64,000 nucleotides of DNA from Paenibacillus zeirhizosphaerae (GCF_030705605.1 NZ_JAPCKK010000018.1:124001-188000), one strand, 5' to 3'; shown: positions 1-8,405, counted from the first letter of the stretch. Made by a program: numbers and translations. Notes: generated by a model from the sequence alone, not told the origin.

Positions 1-339
1 TCCCTTCTCGGCTGCCGTTTTTCCGATGAAAATCACCCTGTTATGGGCAACATAAATACGGCGGGAAGCCCCCAGGTTGCTTAGATTTAATGCCTGATGT
101 ATTGTTTTTGATTTTTCAGTGTGCACGTGTAAAGCTGCCTGAGTTGCACTCCCCACACCACCTGAACCACTTGCTATGGCGGACGGTACGATCGTTTGGT
201 AGGAGACCTCCCATTGACCGTTTCGATAGTCCACCCCTGTAGCTGTAGTAACCCACAATTCGTTCAATTCCGTTCGGTTCCAGCAACCGGACAAAAGCAT
301 CGTCATAAATAGCAAAATTATAAATTTGCCTGTTTGCAT
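1..339 (-). CDS. Ger(x)C-type spore germination lipoprotein (N-terminal part, cut by window edge)
   Basis: The reading frame is open from the ATG at 339 to the window edge (113 codons), so only the N-terminus is present. It begins with a short basic stretch, a hydrophobic segment and the lipobox LLSGC, followed by the family hallmark WNRTELNEL. Ger(x)C proteins are lipid-anchored subunits of nutrient germinant receptors in the spore inner membrane. The gene starts 12 bp after the GerA-family gene stops, as in A-C-B ordered receptor operons such as gerK, so a GerB permease gene may follow outside the window. Family assignment is firm; the germinant is unknown. Confidence 0.85.
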   Translation of the reverse strand, partial: MQTGKFIILLFMTMLLSGCWNRTELNELWVTTATGVDYRNGQWEVSYQTIVPSAIASGSGGVGSATQAALHVHTEKSKTIHQALNLSNLGASRRIYVAHNRVIFIGKTAAEKG

Positions 340-351
340 TGCCTGTACTCC

Positions 352-1923
352 TCACTCCAAGGGATCACGCTCTTGCTTCATCGCTTGCTGTGCGAACGGT
401 TTTTGTTGGACGGATTGCCGATGCTTGTTTTTGTCTCCGATGAGCTTGGGACGTGTTTTCATTTTCCACCATGGTGCACGAATAATCAGGTCTTTCCAGT
501 TTGTTTTATTGAGCGGGACAAGCGTCATAAAATAAGGAACCCCTAACGATTGAATGGTGACAATGCGAAATAAAATAGGCACAAAGCCGATTAGAATTCC
601 ATACATGCCAAAGGAGCCTGCAAGGATCATAAGACCAAACCGGAGCAGCCTCACCGCACCGGCCATCGTAGTTGAAGGTATTACAAAATTAGAAATGGCA
701 GTGAAAGACACGACAATAACCATAGCTGCAGACACCAATCCTGCTTGAACTGCGGCTTGACCAAGCACCAGCGCTCCAACGATGGAGATGGCGGGACCAA
801 CGGCTCGTGGCATGCGGATGCCTGCTTCACGTATGATCTCGAATGTCACCTCCATAACTAGAGCTTCTAATAACGCCGGGAGGGGGGTGCTTTCTCGTTG
901 CGCAGCCAGTGAAATGAACAGTGTTGTCGGCAGCATCTCCTGTTGAAACGTAGTGGTGGCAATATACAGGGCTGGCAGCAGCAGAGTGGTCATGAACGAC
1001 CCCAGCCGGATGATTCGCAAAAATGAGGAAAGATCAAATCGCTCATAGTAGTCCTCACTTGAAGTGAAAAATCTGAAAAATGTTGCCGGTGCCAGTAAAA
1101 CAAAGGGAGTTCCATCCACCAATATGGCCACAATTCCTTCAAGCAATCCCCCGGCTACGGAATCCGGCCGTTCTGTATTGTAGATTGTCGGAAAAAAGCT
1201 TTGGCCTTGATCCTGAATAAACTCCTCGATATAACCACTTTCCAAAATACTGTCGGTCTCGATAGAGTTGAGTCGTCTCATGATTTCTTGTACGATTTCC
1301 GGATCGGCAATGCCCTGGATGTAGGAAACAGCTACCCTGGTTTGTGTATACTTGCCTATCTTGAGTGACTCAATGCACAAATCGGGTGATTTTATTTTTC
1401 GGCGCAGCATTGCAATATTGACGGCAATATCCTCCGTGAAGCCTTCTTTCGGCCCTCGGATCACCGTCTGGGAAGATGGTTCCTCAACAGCTCGCTTCGC
1501 CCCGCCAGATATAGCTGCAGCGAAGGCCCGGGTGGAATCGTCAACAATGATAATGGCTTCTCCTTCAAGAAGAGAGTTGATCATATCCTCCTCTGTATAA
1601 AGGGATTTCAGATTCCCTATCGGCAGTTGACTGCCTAACCGCGCTTCCAGATTGATGTGAGATATACCTTCACTTAATTGAAGCGACAAAGCTTCCATAA
1701 GTCTTATCAGTAATTGCTGATCGATCAGACCATCGATATAACTGACAGCAATGCCTGGTGACGAAGAGAGAGGAGCGTGTAATTGCCGAATGATAAAATC
1801 TGAATTTTTCCCCAACTTTTGCTTTAAGACAGATAGTGTCTCTTCAAGTGAAGGACTTAATATGTTGGAGTGGTGGTGGTTTTGATCTTCATTGGCATTC
1901 CGCACCTGATCGTTCTGAGTCAT
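352..1923 (-). CDS. GerA-family spore germination protein
   Basis: This 523-residue protein matches the A subunit of nutrient germinant receptors in length and layout. It has a long hydrophilic N-terminal half (about 1-280) and a C-terminal half with several membrane segments (about 290-480, including stretches around LLLPALYIATT and ALVLGQAAVQAGL). A subunits sit in the spore inner membrane and, with B and C subunits, sense germinants and trigger ion release. The start ATG at 1923 has an AAAGGAG site about 10 bp upstream. The next gene is the GerC-type lipoprotein, so this is the first gene of the receptor operon. The germinant cannot be inferred from sequence. Confidence 0.9.
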   Translation of the reverse strand: MTQNDQVRNANEDQNHHHSNILSPSLEETLSVLKQKLGKNSDFIIRQLHAPLSSSPGIAVSYIDGLIDQQLLIRLMEALSLQLSEGISHINLEARLGSQLPIGNLKSLYTEEDMINSLLEGEAIIIVDDSTRAFAAAISGGAKRAVEEPSSQTVIRGPKEGFTEDIAVNIAMLRRKIKSPDLCIESLKIGKYTQTRVAVSYIQGIADPEIVQEIMRRLNSIETDSILESGYIEEFIQDQGQSFFPTIYNTERPDSVAGGLLEGIVAILVDGTPFVLLAPATFFRFFTSSEDYYERFDLSSFLRIIRLGSFMTTLLLPALYIATTTFQQEMLPTTLFISLAAQRESTPLPALLEALVMEVTFEIIREAGIRMPRAVGPAISIVGALVLGQAAVQAGLVSAAMVIVVSFTAISNFVIPSTTMAGAVRLLRFGLMILAGSFGMYGILIGFVPILFRIVTIQSLGVPYFMTLVPLNKTNWKDLIIRAPWWKMKTRPKLIGDKNKHRQSVQQKPFAQQAMKQERDPLE

Positions 1924-2011
1924 ACAATAACGACTCCTTTTGATTACTTTCTAGATACCAAGTAAGTTGCTTCCTTTGTTTTACTTTTATACACTGGATG
2001 TTGCTTGCATT

Positions 2012-2027
2012 TCTGTACCGGTACAGA
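2012..2027. promoter_or_regulatory. 16-bp perfect palindrome in divergent intergenic region
   Basis: TCTGTACCGGTACAGA is a perfect palindrome between the divergent germination operon and the N-acetyltransferase gene, about 100 bp from either start. Its symmetry and position suit an operator for a dimeric repressor, but no regulator is identified. Confidence 0.35.
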
Positions 2028-2130
2028 TGACGCAAATAACGTTGGTCATTAGAAAGAATTCGATTTAATATGGTTACGAGCAAATGGAAAAGGGTCTGAT
2101 GGACAAGATAAAAAGAGGGGGAAACCAACA

Positions 2131-3000
2131 ATGCTGCAATATGAAGAAACCAAAGCGTATTTAAAAAGGCTGGGAATCGCAGATATAGAACCACCTACTC
2201 TTGCTTATCTGTGTAAATTGCATCAAGCGCATGTTGAGAACATGACCTGGCAAACCATCGATATTGTCTCAGGCAATCCGGTGCCGATCGATCTTCGTTC
2301 TTCCATACAGCTGATGATTAATGGAAGAAGCGGCTACTGCTTTCATTTGAACGGGGCTTTTGGCGAGCTGCTTCGGACACTCGGCTATAAGGTCTCCTGG
2401 CATAGAGCAGGCGTTCAACCGCTTGGTCAAGAGCCGAGGATCAATTCCTTTCACCTCGGTCTATCCGTAACATTATTAAATGAACAGCAAGAAGAGGAAA
2501 TTTGGATTGCGGACGTGGGACTCGGGGACATGCCCTATGGGCCTCTTCCAATTCGCGCCGGTTCTTATGCGCAAGGTCCTTTTCAATATCAGGTCACTGC
2601 TTCTGTCATTGACCCGAACGGGTGGAGGATGGTTCACGATCCTATGGGCTCCTCTGCCGGTGTGGATTACGAGCGTGAAAGTCTCCAACGTGTTGATGAG
2701 TTTATTCCGAAGCATGAAATCTATAGCCAGTCACCTGAATCCCCGTGGATCCATTTATTTTTGGTTCGCAACAGGCACGCTGAGGGTAGCAATGAACTTA
2801 AAGGATGTATCTGGAAGAAACGGGAGGGTGATCGCATAGAGAAAACCGAAATATTAACGAAATCGATGTGGCTGGAGGTATTGGGAGATGTATTTCATGA
2901 GAAGCTGGTGAACTACAGCTCATTGGAGCGGGATGCATTGTGGAAACGGGTTTGGCATTTGCATGAGCAATGGAAAAGAGAACAAACAGCAGCCGATTAA
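2131..3000 (+). CDS. Arylamine N-acetyltransferase family protein
   Basis: The 289-residue product has the Cys-His-Asp triad of arylamine N-acetyltransferases: Cys70 in GRSGYCFHLNGAFGELL, His108 in NSFHLGL and Asp128 in WIADVGLGDMPYGPL. These cytosolic enzymes transfer acetyl from acetyl-CoA to arylamines and hydrazines through the cysteine. The start ATG is preceded by a GAGGGGGA ribosome site. The gene is divergent from the germination operon and appears monocistronic, with an inverted repeat around its stop codon. The physiological substrate is not known; related enzymes act in detoxification or in amide formation in ansamycin synthesis, and no such cluster is seen here. Confidence 0.88.
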   Translation: MLQYEETKAYLKRLGIADIEPPTLAYLCKLHQAHVENMTWQTIDIVSGNPVPIDLRSSIQLMINGRSGYCFHLNGAFGELLRTLGYKVSWHRAGVQPLGQEPRINSFHLGLSVTLLNEQQEEEIWIADVGLGDMPYGPLPIRAGSYAQGPFQYQVTASVIDPNGWRMVHDPMGSSAGVDYERESLQRVDEFIPKHEIYSQSPESPWIHLFLVRNRHAEGSNELKGCIWKKREGDRIEKTEILTKSMWLEVLGDVFHEKLVNYSSLERDALWKRVWHLHEQWKREQTAAD

Positions 3001-3014
3001 CTGGCTGCTGTTTG
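2983..3014 (+). terminator. Inverted repeat enclosing the NAT stop codon
   Basis: A perfect 12-bp inverted repeat (CAAACAGCAGCC / GGCTGCTGTTTG) has the TAA stop in its 8-nt loop. There is no clean T-run after it, so it may be a weak terminator or an mRNA-stabilising hairpin. Confidence 0.45.
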
Positions 3015-3084
3015 GACTGATATATGCGTATATGTTCAATCCGGTGTTTTTTTACAATTCCGCTTTATGTCTTTTATCGGACGC

Positions 3085-3708
3085 TTACTTCCCATAGTTT
3101 TTCGCCATAAACGGCTCAACCAGACTTGACGGGTGCAGCTTCCGGCCAAGGCCGAAAAACTCGCAAAAACTCATGATCAGCGGGTTCCACCGCTCGGGGT
3201 TGATATGGTTTCTCTCCCCCATGAGTAACTCCTCCTCGATATGAACTCGCTTGATTTTGACTTCCATCGCCACGATGGAGCTAGGGTCCTCGAAGGAGTG
3301 CATCTGCACCAGCTCCGCCTCGAGTTGCACCGGGCACTCCCCGGCGCGCGGCGCTTTCACGAGCTCCGAGGGAACCTGTGTAAATCCGGAAATGCCGAAC
3401 TTATCCGGCTCATATTGGTAGCCCATCTCAGCCTTGTACGCAGGTATTGAATTGTCCCCTGTTTTCAGAGCAAGGCGGTCCACCCGATTGACCAAATCCA
3501 CCGACGGCAGATTCAGCACACATTCGCGCTCGCGCTTGATATTTTGGACGGTTTTCGATTTGCCGCTCATCCCGAGCATGCACGACTGATTAAGCCACCA
3601 GGCGGATGACATCGGGGCCAAATTAGCCGAACCATCCTCATTCAAGGTGCTGATCAGGACTACAGGCGTACCAAAGTAGAGAATATTGGGTTCAATGGTT
3701 TTATGCAT
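3085..3708 (-). CDS. Flavin reductase / FMN-binding split-barrel family protein
   Basis: The product of about 207 residues starts MHKTIEPNILYFGTPVVLIS and has the flavin-reductase-like split-barrel pattern: TLNEDGSANLAPMSSAWWL near the N-terminus, where FMN binds, followed by CVLNLPS. Such proteins bind FMN and reduce flavin or act as small oxidoreductases in the cytosol. The frame is open for 60 further codons upstream, but that part is not family-like, and the ATG at 3708 has an AGGGGGAA site, so the shorter start is chosen. The neighbouring AraC gene lies upstream on the same strand with a 205-bp gap. The substrate is unknown. Confidence 0.75.
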   Translation of the reverse strand: MHKTIEPNILYFGTPVVLISTLNEDGSANLAPMSSAWWLNQSCMLGMSGKSKTVQNIKRERECVLNLPSVDLVNRVDRLALKTGDNSIPAYKAEMGYQYEPDKFGISGFTQVPSELVKAPRAGECPVQLEAELVQMHSFEDPSSIVAMEVKIKRVHIEEELLMGERNHINPERWNPLIMSFCEFFGLGRKLHPSSLVEPFMAKNYGK

Positions 3709-3913
3709 CCTCTTACTTCCCCCTATGCATTCGTGTAATAGGTATATGACAATGGGATATTCTATAGGGCTGCAGCGACCTGAGGAAATATCTCGACTTA
3801 AGTATACTATCGGTGGCAGGAGGCTGGAAGGTTTCCCAAATATAATCGCAAGATTACGAAAATCACCGGGCTGCGCTCTGTCCAACAAATGTATGAAGTA
3901 TACCCATCCTCTA

Positions 3914-4867
3914 TCAGAGCATCAAGGTTGCGGATTCCAGCACTTCCTTGCCGGGACGGCCTGCTACAGCATCACGTAGGCGCTTCATATCCGCTATCGG
4001 CGGAAGCCCGAACATTCTTGCATAGTCACGGCTGAAATGAGACGGGCTTTCATAGCCTACCTGAAAAGCAGTATCCGCTGCATCGGCGGACTCGGATAAC
4101 AGCATACGGCGCGCTTCCTGCAGCCTGATTCTTTTCTGATATTGCAGAGGGCTCATGGCTGTGACTTCTTTAAAATGTCTGTGCAAGGATGAAGGACTCA
4201 TATTGGCCAGTTCGGCCAGCTCTTCGATCCGCAGCGGCTGAGCATAACTCTCCTTGATGCGCTCAATAACCTCTTTGATCCGGTAGGCGCCACTTCCCTC
4301 CACCGCAATCTGCTTCAGCATATCCCCCTGCTGCCCCTTTAAGACCCTGTACAGTATTTCACGAATATACATCGGTGCTAAAGCTTGAATGTCCTCGGGT
4401 GTCTCTAGTAACCGGACAAGTCTTATCGCAGCATCAAGGAGGGAAGAGCTTGTTTGGCTGATAAACAGTCCACGCTTGGATTCGCCGGACTGAGCGGACC
4501 GCAGCTCGGACTCCTCCAGCAGCTCTACAATTTGACCAGGGTTAAAATCAAGCCTGAAGCACAGATAGGGCACATCGGAAGAAGCCTCAATAACCTGCCC
4601 CGATACAGGTAAATCGACCGAAACCACCAGATAGTCCGAAGGCCCGTATAGATATCTCTCCTCTGCCAGCATGACTTCTTTTCTTCCCTGGGCAATGATG
4701 CATAAAGCAGGTTCATGAACTCTGTAGATCGGCTCGGTGACCTGCGAGCTGCGTAGGCAGTACAAGGATGGTATATCCGTCGGGTGAACCCCTTCGCCGA
4801 ATGAGAAGCGATCAATAAGTGCTGCTAGGTCCTTCTGTTTTTGTACAAGGCTTGTTGTTTCTGGCAC
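3914..4867 (-). CDS. AraC-family transcriptional regulator
   Basis: The N-terminal part (about 20-160) resembles the AraC_N cupin domain (EPIYRVHEPALCIIAQGRK). The C-terminal 100 residues hold the two helix-turn-helix motifs of the family (LRIEELAELANMSPSSLHRHF and DTAFQVGYESPSHFSRDYARMF regions). The frame extends upstream to 4957, but a TATAAT-like box (complement of 4908-4913) lies inside that extension. A GTG at 4867 sits just after a GGTGGGGAAG site, so that start is preferred; the product is about 317 residues. It is divergent from the Atu4866-type gene and the MFS remnant, which are its probable targets, as in many AraC-enzyme-exporter clusters. The effector is unknown. Confidence 0.85.
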   Translation of the reverse strand: MPETTSLVQKQKDLAALIDRFSFGEGVHPTDIPSLYCLRSSQVTEPIYRVHEPALCIIAQGRKEVMLAEERYLYGPSDYLVVSVDLPVSGQVIEASSDVPYLCFRLDFNPGQIVELLEESELRSAQSGESKRGLFISQTSSSLLDAAIRLVRLLETPEDIQALAPMYIREILYRVLKGQQGDMLKQIAVEGSGAYRIKEVIERIKESYAQPLRIEELAELANMSPSSLHRHFKEVTAMSPLQYQKRIRLQEARRMLLSESADAADTAFQVGYESPSHFSRDYARMFGLPPIADMKRLRDAVAGRPGKEVLESATLML

Positions 4868-5056
4868 GTCTTCCCCACCTTCCACGTCAGATCGGTTTAC
4901 TACAATTATTATAACCTTTTTCCTAATTTTCGTTAGCAGCTTGAGAGGATTGAGCAATCTTTTGCCATGAATCTTCTATCGGCCAGATTTGCAATTGCTC
5001 CATAATATCCTTATCGGTTGCAAGCAATCAACAACATTATAAAGGAGAAGATTCAC

Positions 5057-5350
5057 ATGAAAAACAATGCTGGTAGTAAAATGAACATGGAAAATGCCAA
5101 CACCTATGTTGGGATGTGGGTCACCGCGGACGGTTATATCCGTCATGAGCTCCTGCCGAATGGCCGCTATGACGAGGCACGGGGCAACAGAACAAGCGCT
5201 TATAGAGGCAGCTATACAATTACAGGAAACCATATCGATTATGTGGATGATACAGGCTTCACTGCGGACGGCGACTTTCGGGACGGTATTCTCTATCATG
5301 CCGGTATGATTCTGTATCGGGAGAAGGATGGGAACAGCTTGGTACGTTGA
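5057..5350 (+). CDS. Small Atu4866-domain protein
   Basis: The 97-residue product contains the conserved core YVGMWVTADGYIRHELLPNG followed by RGSYTITGNHIDYVDDTGFTADG, typical of the Atu4866 family, a small beta-rich lipocalin-like fold of unknown role. The ATG at 5057 follows AAAGGAGAAG with good spacing; an upstream in-frame ATG at 5018 has no ribosome site. Members are often encoded beside AraC-type regulators and major facilitator transporters, and here an MFS remnant overlaps the 3' end. It probably belongs to the regulon of the divergent AraC protein. No catalytic residues can be assigned. Confidence 0.75.
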   Translation: MKNNAGSKMNMENANTYVGMWVTADGYIRHELLPNGRYDEARGNRTSAYRGSYTITGNHIDYVDDTGFTADGDFRDGILYHAGMILYREKDGNSLVR

Positions 5351-5505
5351 AAAGCCCCAAGATTCTCTCTGCCCATTTGGTTTCCATTCTGCAGATGACG
5401 GGGCAATTTACAATCTATGCGTATATTACGCCTTATCTGCAAACAACAATGGGCTTATCCGCGCCGATTATCAGTCTTGTGCTGTTGGTTTACGGTCTCG
5501 CCTGA
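5347..5505 (+). pseudogene. Fragment of a major facilitator superfamily transporter
   Basis: In the +1 frame, 52 codons read as an internal MFS segment: LKSPKILSAHLVSILQMTG, then QFTIYAYITPYLQTTMGL, then ISLVLLVYGLA, ending at a TGA where an intact transporter would continue. The N-terminal half and the C-terminal helices are missing. The fragment begins inside the last codons of the upstream small gene. It appears to be the scar of a deleted exporter gene that once formed an operon with it. Confidence 0.7.
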
Positions 5506-5517
5506 ATATAATAGAAT

Positions 5518-5560
5518 AAGACCGCCTCCTCCATTCCAACATGGTGAGGGCGGTCTTTGT
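5518..5560. terminator. Bidirectional rho-independent terminator
   Basis: AAGACCGCC pairs with GGCGGTCTT across a 22-nt loop, with T-rich flanks on the plus strand. It serves the Atu4866/MFS side and the converging YdhK gene. Confidence 0.8.
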
Positions 5561-5570
5561 TTTAAACTTC

Positions 5571-6134
5571 TTATTGATCTGACAGCTCGCTTTCGGTCAC
5601 CCATTGATGATTGGTTACCTTTTCTCCTCCCGTAGCGGGGACGTAATCAACCATATACACTGTCGTGGGCTCGGCGGATTCAATGGTGGCGACCGCTCCT
5701 TTCATCCCTTCCATATGGTCAGCCGTGATGGTGACCTCCGCTCCCGGCTCATATGGAGCATCACTGGCATTTTCAATCTCTTCATGAATAATCCATTTGT
5801 GATTGGTTACCCTCTCCCCGCCTGTGGTTGGAGTATAAGCTATGGTATAGGCTATTGTATCATATGCCCCTACGATGGTTGCTTCGGCACCGTTCATGCC
5901 TGGCATATGGTCGGCGTTAATCACGGCCTGACTCCCTACTGCAAATCGCGGGTTTTGCGCCTCTTTGAGCCCCTCCGGAACTTCGCCGCTGCCGGAGTGG
6001 TCCATTTCCATGCCTGCATGATTCATTTCTCCTTGCGGGGAGGCATTGTCAGTAGATCTGTCTCCGCATGCGCTTAACCCAATCATGAAGACGATAAGCA
6101 GTATCGTTATCATTTTTTTCTGATTCATGTGCAC
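5571..6134 (-). CDS. YdhK-family lipoprotein with two DUF1541 modules
   Basis: A lipoprotein signal with lipobox GLSAC is followed by a Met/His-rich linker (GEMNHAGMEMDHSG) and two tandem repeats of about 60 residues. Each repeat carries ADHMxGMxGAxATI and a TGGExVTNHxW ending, the DUF1541 pattern of Bacillus YdhK. The protein should be anchored outside the membrane. The His/Met richness suggests copper or other metal handling, which is inference. GTG at 6134 is 7 nt from a GGAGAG site and is preferred over the ATG two codons later (13 nt spacing); an earlier in-frame start at 6188 lacks a site. It stands alone between a terminator and a small hypothetical gene. Confidence 0.8.
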   Translation of the reverse strand: MHMNQKKMITILLIVFMIGLSACGDRSTDNASPQGEMNHAGMEMDHSGSGEVPEGLKEAQNPRFAVGSQAVINADHMPGMNGAEATIVGAYDTIAYTIAYTPTTGGERVTNHKWIIHEEIENASDAPYEPGAEVTITADHMEGMKGAVATIESAEPTTVYMVDYVPATGGEKVTNHQWVTESELSDQ

Positions 6135-6221
6135 GAAACATCTCTCCTTCATCAAATTATGTTTTACGCTTATTAAAATTTTAAACATAACTTGTGAAGA
6201 GATTGTGAAGATCTAAGTGTA

Positions 6222-6443
6222 TTATTGCTGTGTGGATTTGTTTTTCCATATTATCCAGGAGGATTCCAACTCTATATCCAGATGGATTTTTTTCTGCTGG
6301 TCATCTTTTATTATGATTTTGCTTTCAAATTGCACCAGGGATTTATTCAACAGTTCAAGGTGTACAAAAGAACCCTGTTCGGAATTCTCAGATATATAGC
6401 GTATCCGATCCGGGACTGAGCATGCTATCCATTTCAAAAGCAT
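6222..6443 (-). CDS. Small hypothetical protein
   Basis: The 73-residue product is charged, with no membrane segment; the second half (FVHLELLNKSLVQFESKIII onward) looks like ordinary beta-rich coding sequence. The ATG has GAGGTG 5 nt upstream and the gene lies 15 bp after the HD-domain gene on the same strand, so the two may be cotranscribed. The first 15 residues are less convincing, because an overlapping ATG at 6447 opens a different frame for 19 codons. A small frameshift near 6400 is possible. No family is recognised. Confidence 0.45.
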   Translation of the reverse strand: MLLKWIACSVPDRIRYISENSEQGSFVHLELLNKSLVQFESKIIIKDDQQKKIHLDIELESSWIIWKNKSTQQ

Positions 6444-6458
6444 TCATGCACCTCAATC

Positions 6459-7076
6459 CTATGGGACAAGCAATAATTCTTCTCTTGCAGAAATAAGCCA
6501 TGGATGTACCAGTTTAAGCTGGTCGCGTTGTTCCCAAACATGATTTAAATAGATCAGTATTCCCTCAATCAGTTTCCGATCATTTACCTTGTCTCTAATA
6601 TCGAGTAAATACGAATGTTCACCCGGGAGCTCCCAGGAGATCTTATCTGAGATGAACAGCACTTTATCCAGCATGCCTGATTGAGGCTTTAGCGTTGTAT
6701 GGCATTCGATCGCCTCTAATACTTCACGGTCCCGGATATTAAAGATTTCCGCAGCCATAGCCTTAGATAGCTTCTGATGAATAATTTGCGGATATAGATG
6801 CTCCTCCTCCAGAATATCTAGGGATAACTCTTCTGCGACATGCATCATATCGCTTACCGGAACTACATTACTAATATCATGTAATAGTCCTGCTTGTTTA
6901 GCCTTGCCTGGATGCAACCCATACAGCTTTGCCACCCGTTCCGCTTCATTCGCAACCTTGAGTGTATGATCTAGAGTTTCGATGTCATCGTGCACTAAAA
7001 AGAAAGACTTGATATCAGTTTCCAGGTCTTCGGATATTTTCAGACCTTGTACATATGGTTCTAAAACTGAATTCAT
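6459..7076 (-). CDS. HD-domain phosphohydrolase, YqeK-like (symmetrical Ap4A hydrolase type)
   Basis: The 205-residue protein carries the metal-binding pattern of HD hydrolases: His37 (LDHTLKVA), His66-Asp67 (GLLHDISN), His100, His126 (IECHTT) and Asp144 (FISDKIS). The spacing and the LLHDI motif resemble YqeK, which cleaves diadenosine tetraphosphate symmetrically. The usual yqeK neighbours (nadD, rsfS, yqeH) are absent, so this may be a paralogue with another nucleotide substrate. The ATG is preceded by AAAGGGG. A small hypothetical gene follows after 15 bp. The HD fold is sure; the substrate is inferred. Confidence 0.75.
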   Translation of the reverse strand: MNSVLEPYVQGLKISEDLETDIKSFFLVHDDIETLDHTLKVANEAERVAKLYGLHPGKAKQAGLLHDISNVVPVSDMMHVAEELSLDILEEEHLYPQIIHQKLSKAMAAEIFNIRDREVLEAIECHTTLKPQSGMLDKVLFISDKISWELPGEHSYLLDIRDKVNDRKLIEGILIYLNHVWEQRDQLKLVHPWLISAREELLLVP

Positions 7077-7084
7077 GCACCTAT

Positions 7085-7445
7085 CCCCTTTACCGTGGTT
7101 TCCGATGCAGCAAGCGGTTAAGCAGTCCTCTGCTTAGAAGTATCCGGAAGCCAACATTTTTTCTTTCGAAATCCGGGCTAACGACAGCACAATGTCCTGC
7201 GCCGAGGAATAATCCCTGCGTTGCAAATCAGGTCAAGAAACATCTTTCCGTTGAGCTCTTTAACCAAAATCCCACGATTCTTAAGTGAAGTGACATAACC
7301 TTCCGATTCCAGACGGGACTTTCCTGCCTGCATTGCCTTTTTCACTCATCTTAACAGCGACCCCATAAAGCTTGCAACCACTCCAAATCAGACACGGAAG
7401 CAGCCGCACCATGCACTTCTTGCAGCGATCGAATCTCTGCAGGTA
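7085..7445 (-). pseudogene. Frameshifted remnant of an unrecognised protein
   Basis: Reading the minus strand and switching frame twice gives protein-like text: IRSLQEVHGAAASVSDLEWL, a stop, then KAMQAGKSRLESEGYVTSLK and GILVKELNGKMFLDLICNAG, then after another shift GHCAVVSPDFERKNVGF. No single frame is open throughout. It looks like an inactivated gene, family not recognised. It lies between the HD gene and a second remnant on the opposite strand. Confidence 0.4.
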
Positions 7446-7684
7446 GCCATTCTCAATCGATTGAGGAAATCGATAAAGGGGTGCTCGAAGCGATGCGGGC
7501 CACAGGTGCAAGCTAGCTGCAAATTGTGATGCAGGGCATTTTGCCGACGGTGAAGGCAGCCTTTATCGAGGCCGCGCTGGATGCCATTGATGAGGTGTAC
7601 GGTTCCCTGGATCAATACCTTCATGATGGGCTCGGCATCACAGCGGATGAAATAACGCGATTGCAAAGTAAATACCTGGTATAG
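7442..7684 (+). pseudogene. Fused remnants: ABC permease loop plus tyrosine-phosphatase C-terminus
   Basis: One plus-strand frame reads SIEEIDKGVLEAMRATGAS, a TAG at 7514, then LQIVMQGILPTV. This is the EAA-type loop of an ABC permease, closest to phosphonate-type permeases. It continues without a break into AAFIEAALDAIDEVYGS and YLHDGLGITADEI, ending LQSKYLV-stop, the C-terminal signature of bacterial tyrosine-protein phosphatases. Two unrelated gene fragments joined in frame point to an old deletion. Neither can be functional. Confidence 0.6.
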
Positions 7685-7703
7685 TGAAAGAGACGATAGA
7701 AAA

Positions 7704-7754
7704 AGAGCAGGGTACCAACCGTAACGGTTGTGAGATACCCTGCTCTCTGTTTTT
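7704..7754. terminator. Bidirectional terminator
   Basis: AGAGCAGGGTA pairs with TACCCTGCTCT, followed by CTGTTTTT on the plus strand and by a T-run on the minus strand. It ends the SleB gene and isolates the decayed patch. Confidence 0.8.
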
Positions 7755-7757
7755 AGT

Positions 7758-8405
7758 TCAATCAGCAAAAATGTGTTTACCGATTTTCACGTTTTGCGGA
7801 CGCGTCCAAATCCACTTGCTTGTAGCTGTGTCCGGATTGAAATAATACAATGAGCCGCCGCTCGGGTCCCAGCCGCGCACCGCGTCCGATGCAGCCAAAT
7901 AAGCGGTACGGTTCGGGACAAGCCAGTATTGTCCGTCAGCCACTGCCGTAAAGGCGCCGGGCTGAAATACGATCTCTTCAATCGAGTCAGGAAATAACGG
8001 GGATTGAATGCGGTTCATGACCACCGCGCCAACCGCAACCTGCCCTTCGTACGGTTCACCACGTGCTTCACTGTATATAATTTTAGCCATCATGTCCATT
8101 TCGTATCTATTCAGACTGTTTCTTTTTAGCTGCCTCCAGGTCTGCTCACCTGCGACTCCATCAGGTGTGATCCCGTAGTCCCGCTGAAATTTGCGGACAG
8201 CATTCAACGTGTGGCTGCCATAGCTGCCGTCCAAATCCACAGTATAATAACCGAGCGTCTTTAAGCGATACTGAAGATCCCAGACATCTCCGTTTGCACT
8301 ACCGGCTTTCAGCACCGGAGCGGCCTCTGCCGCACCGGGTACCCAAGAAAACACCAATGCGCACACGGTAATCAAAAGCAACAACGATTTTTTAAAGAAA
8401 AGCAT
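7758..8405 (-). CDS. sleB: Spore cortex-lytic / cell wall hydrolase, SleB type
   Basis: The 215-residue product has a signal peptide (hydrophobic 8-20, AEA cleavage region), a PG_binding_1 domain (about 35-85, with GDVWDLQYRLKTLGYY and FQRDYGITPDGVAG) and a SleB/CwlJ hydrolase domain (about 95-215) with IYSEARGEPYEGQVAVGAVV. The domain order is that of SleB, a lytic transglycosylase that degrades spore cortex during germination. The ATG at 8405 has an AAAGGAGGG site, so the longer frame to 8453 is not used. Paenibacilli often have several such hydrolases, and no ypeB partner is adjacent, so it may be a SleB paralogue rather than the main germination enzyme. Confidence 0.8.
   Translation of the reverse strand: MLFFKKSLLLLITVCALVFSWVPGAAEAAPVLKAGSANGDVWDLQYRLKTLGYYTVDLDGSYGSHTLNAVRKFQRDYGITPDGVAGEQTWRQLKRNSLNRYEMDMMAKIIYSEARGEPYEGQVAVGAVVMNRIQSPLFPDSIEEIVFQPGAFTAVADGQYWLVPNRTAYLAASDAVRGWDPSGGSLYYFNPDTATSKWIWTRPQNVKIGKHIFAD

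Noticed and set aside
5018..5056. Earlier ATG for the Atu4866-type protein
   Set aside because: No ribosome site; AAAGGAGAAG lies between it and the ATG at 5057.
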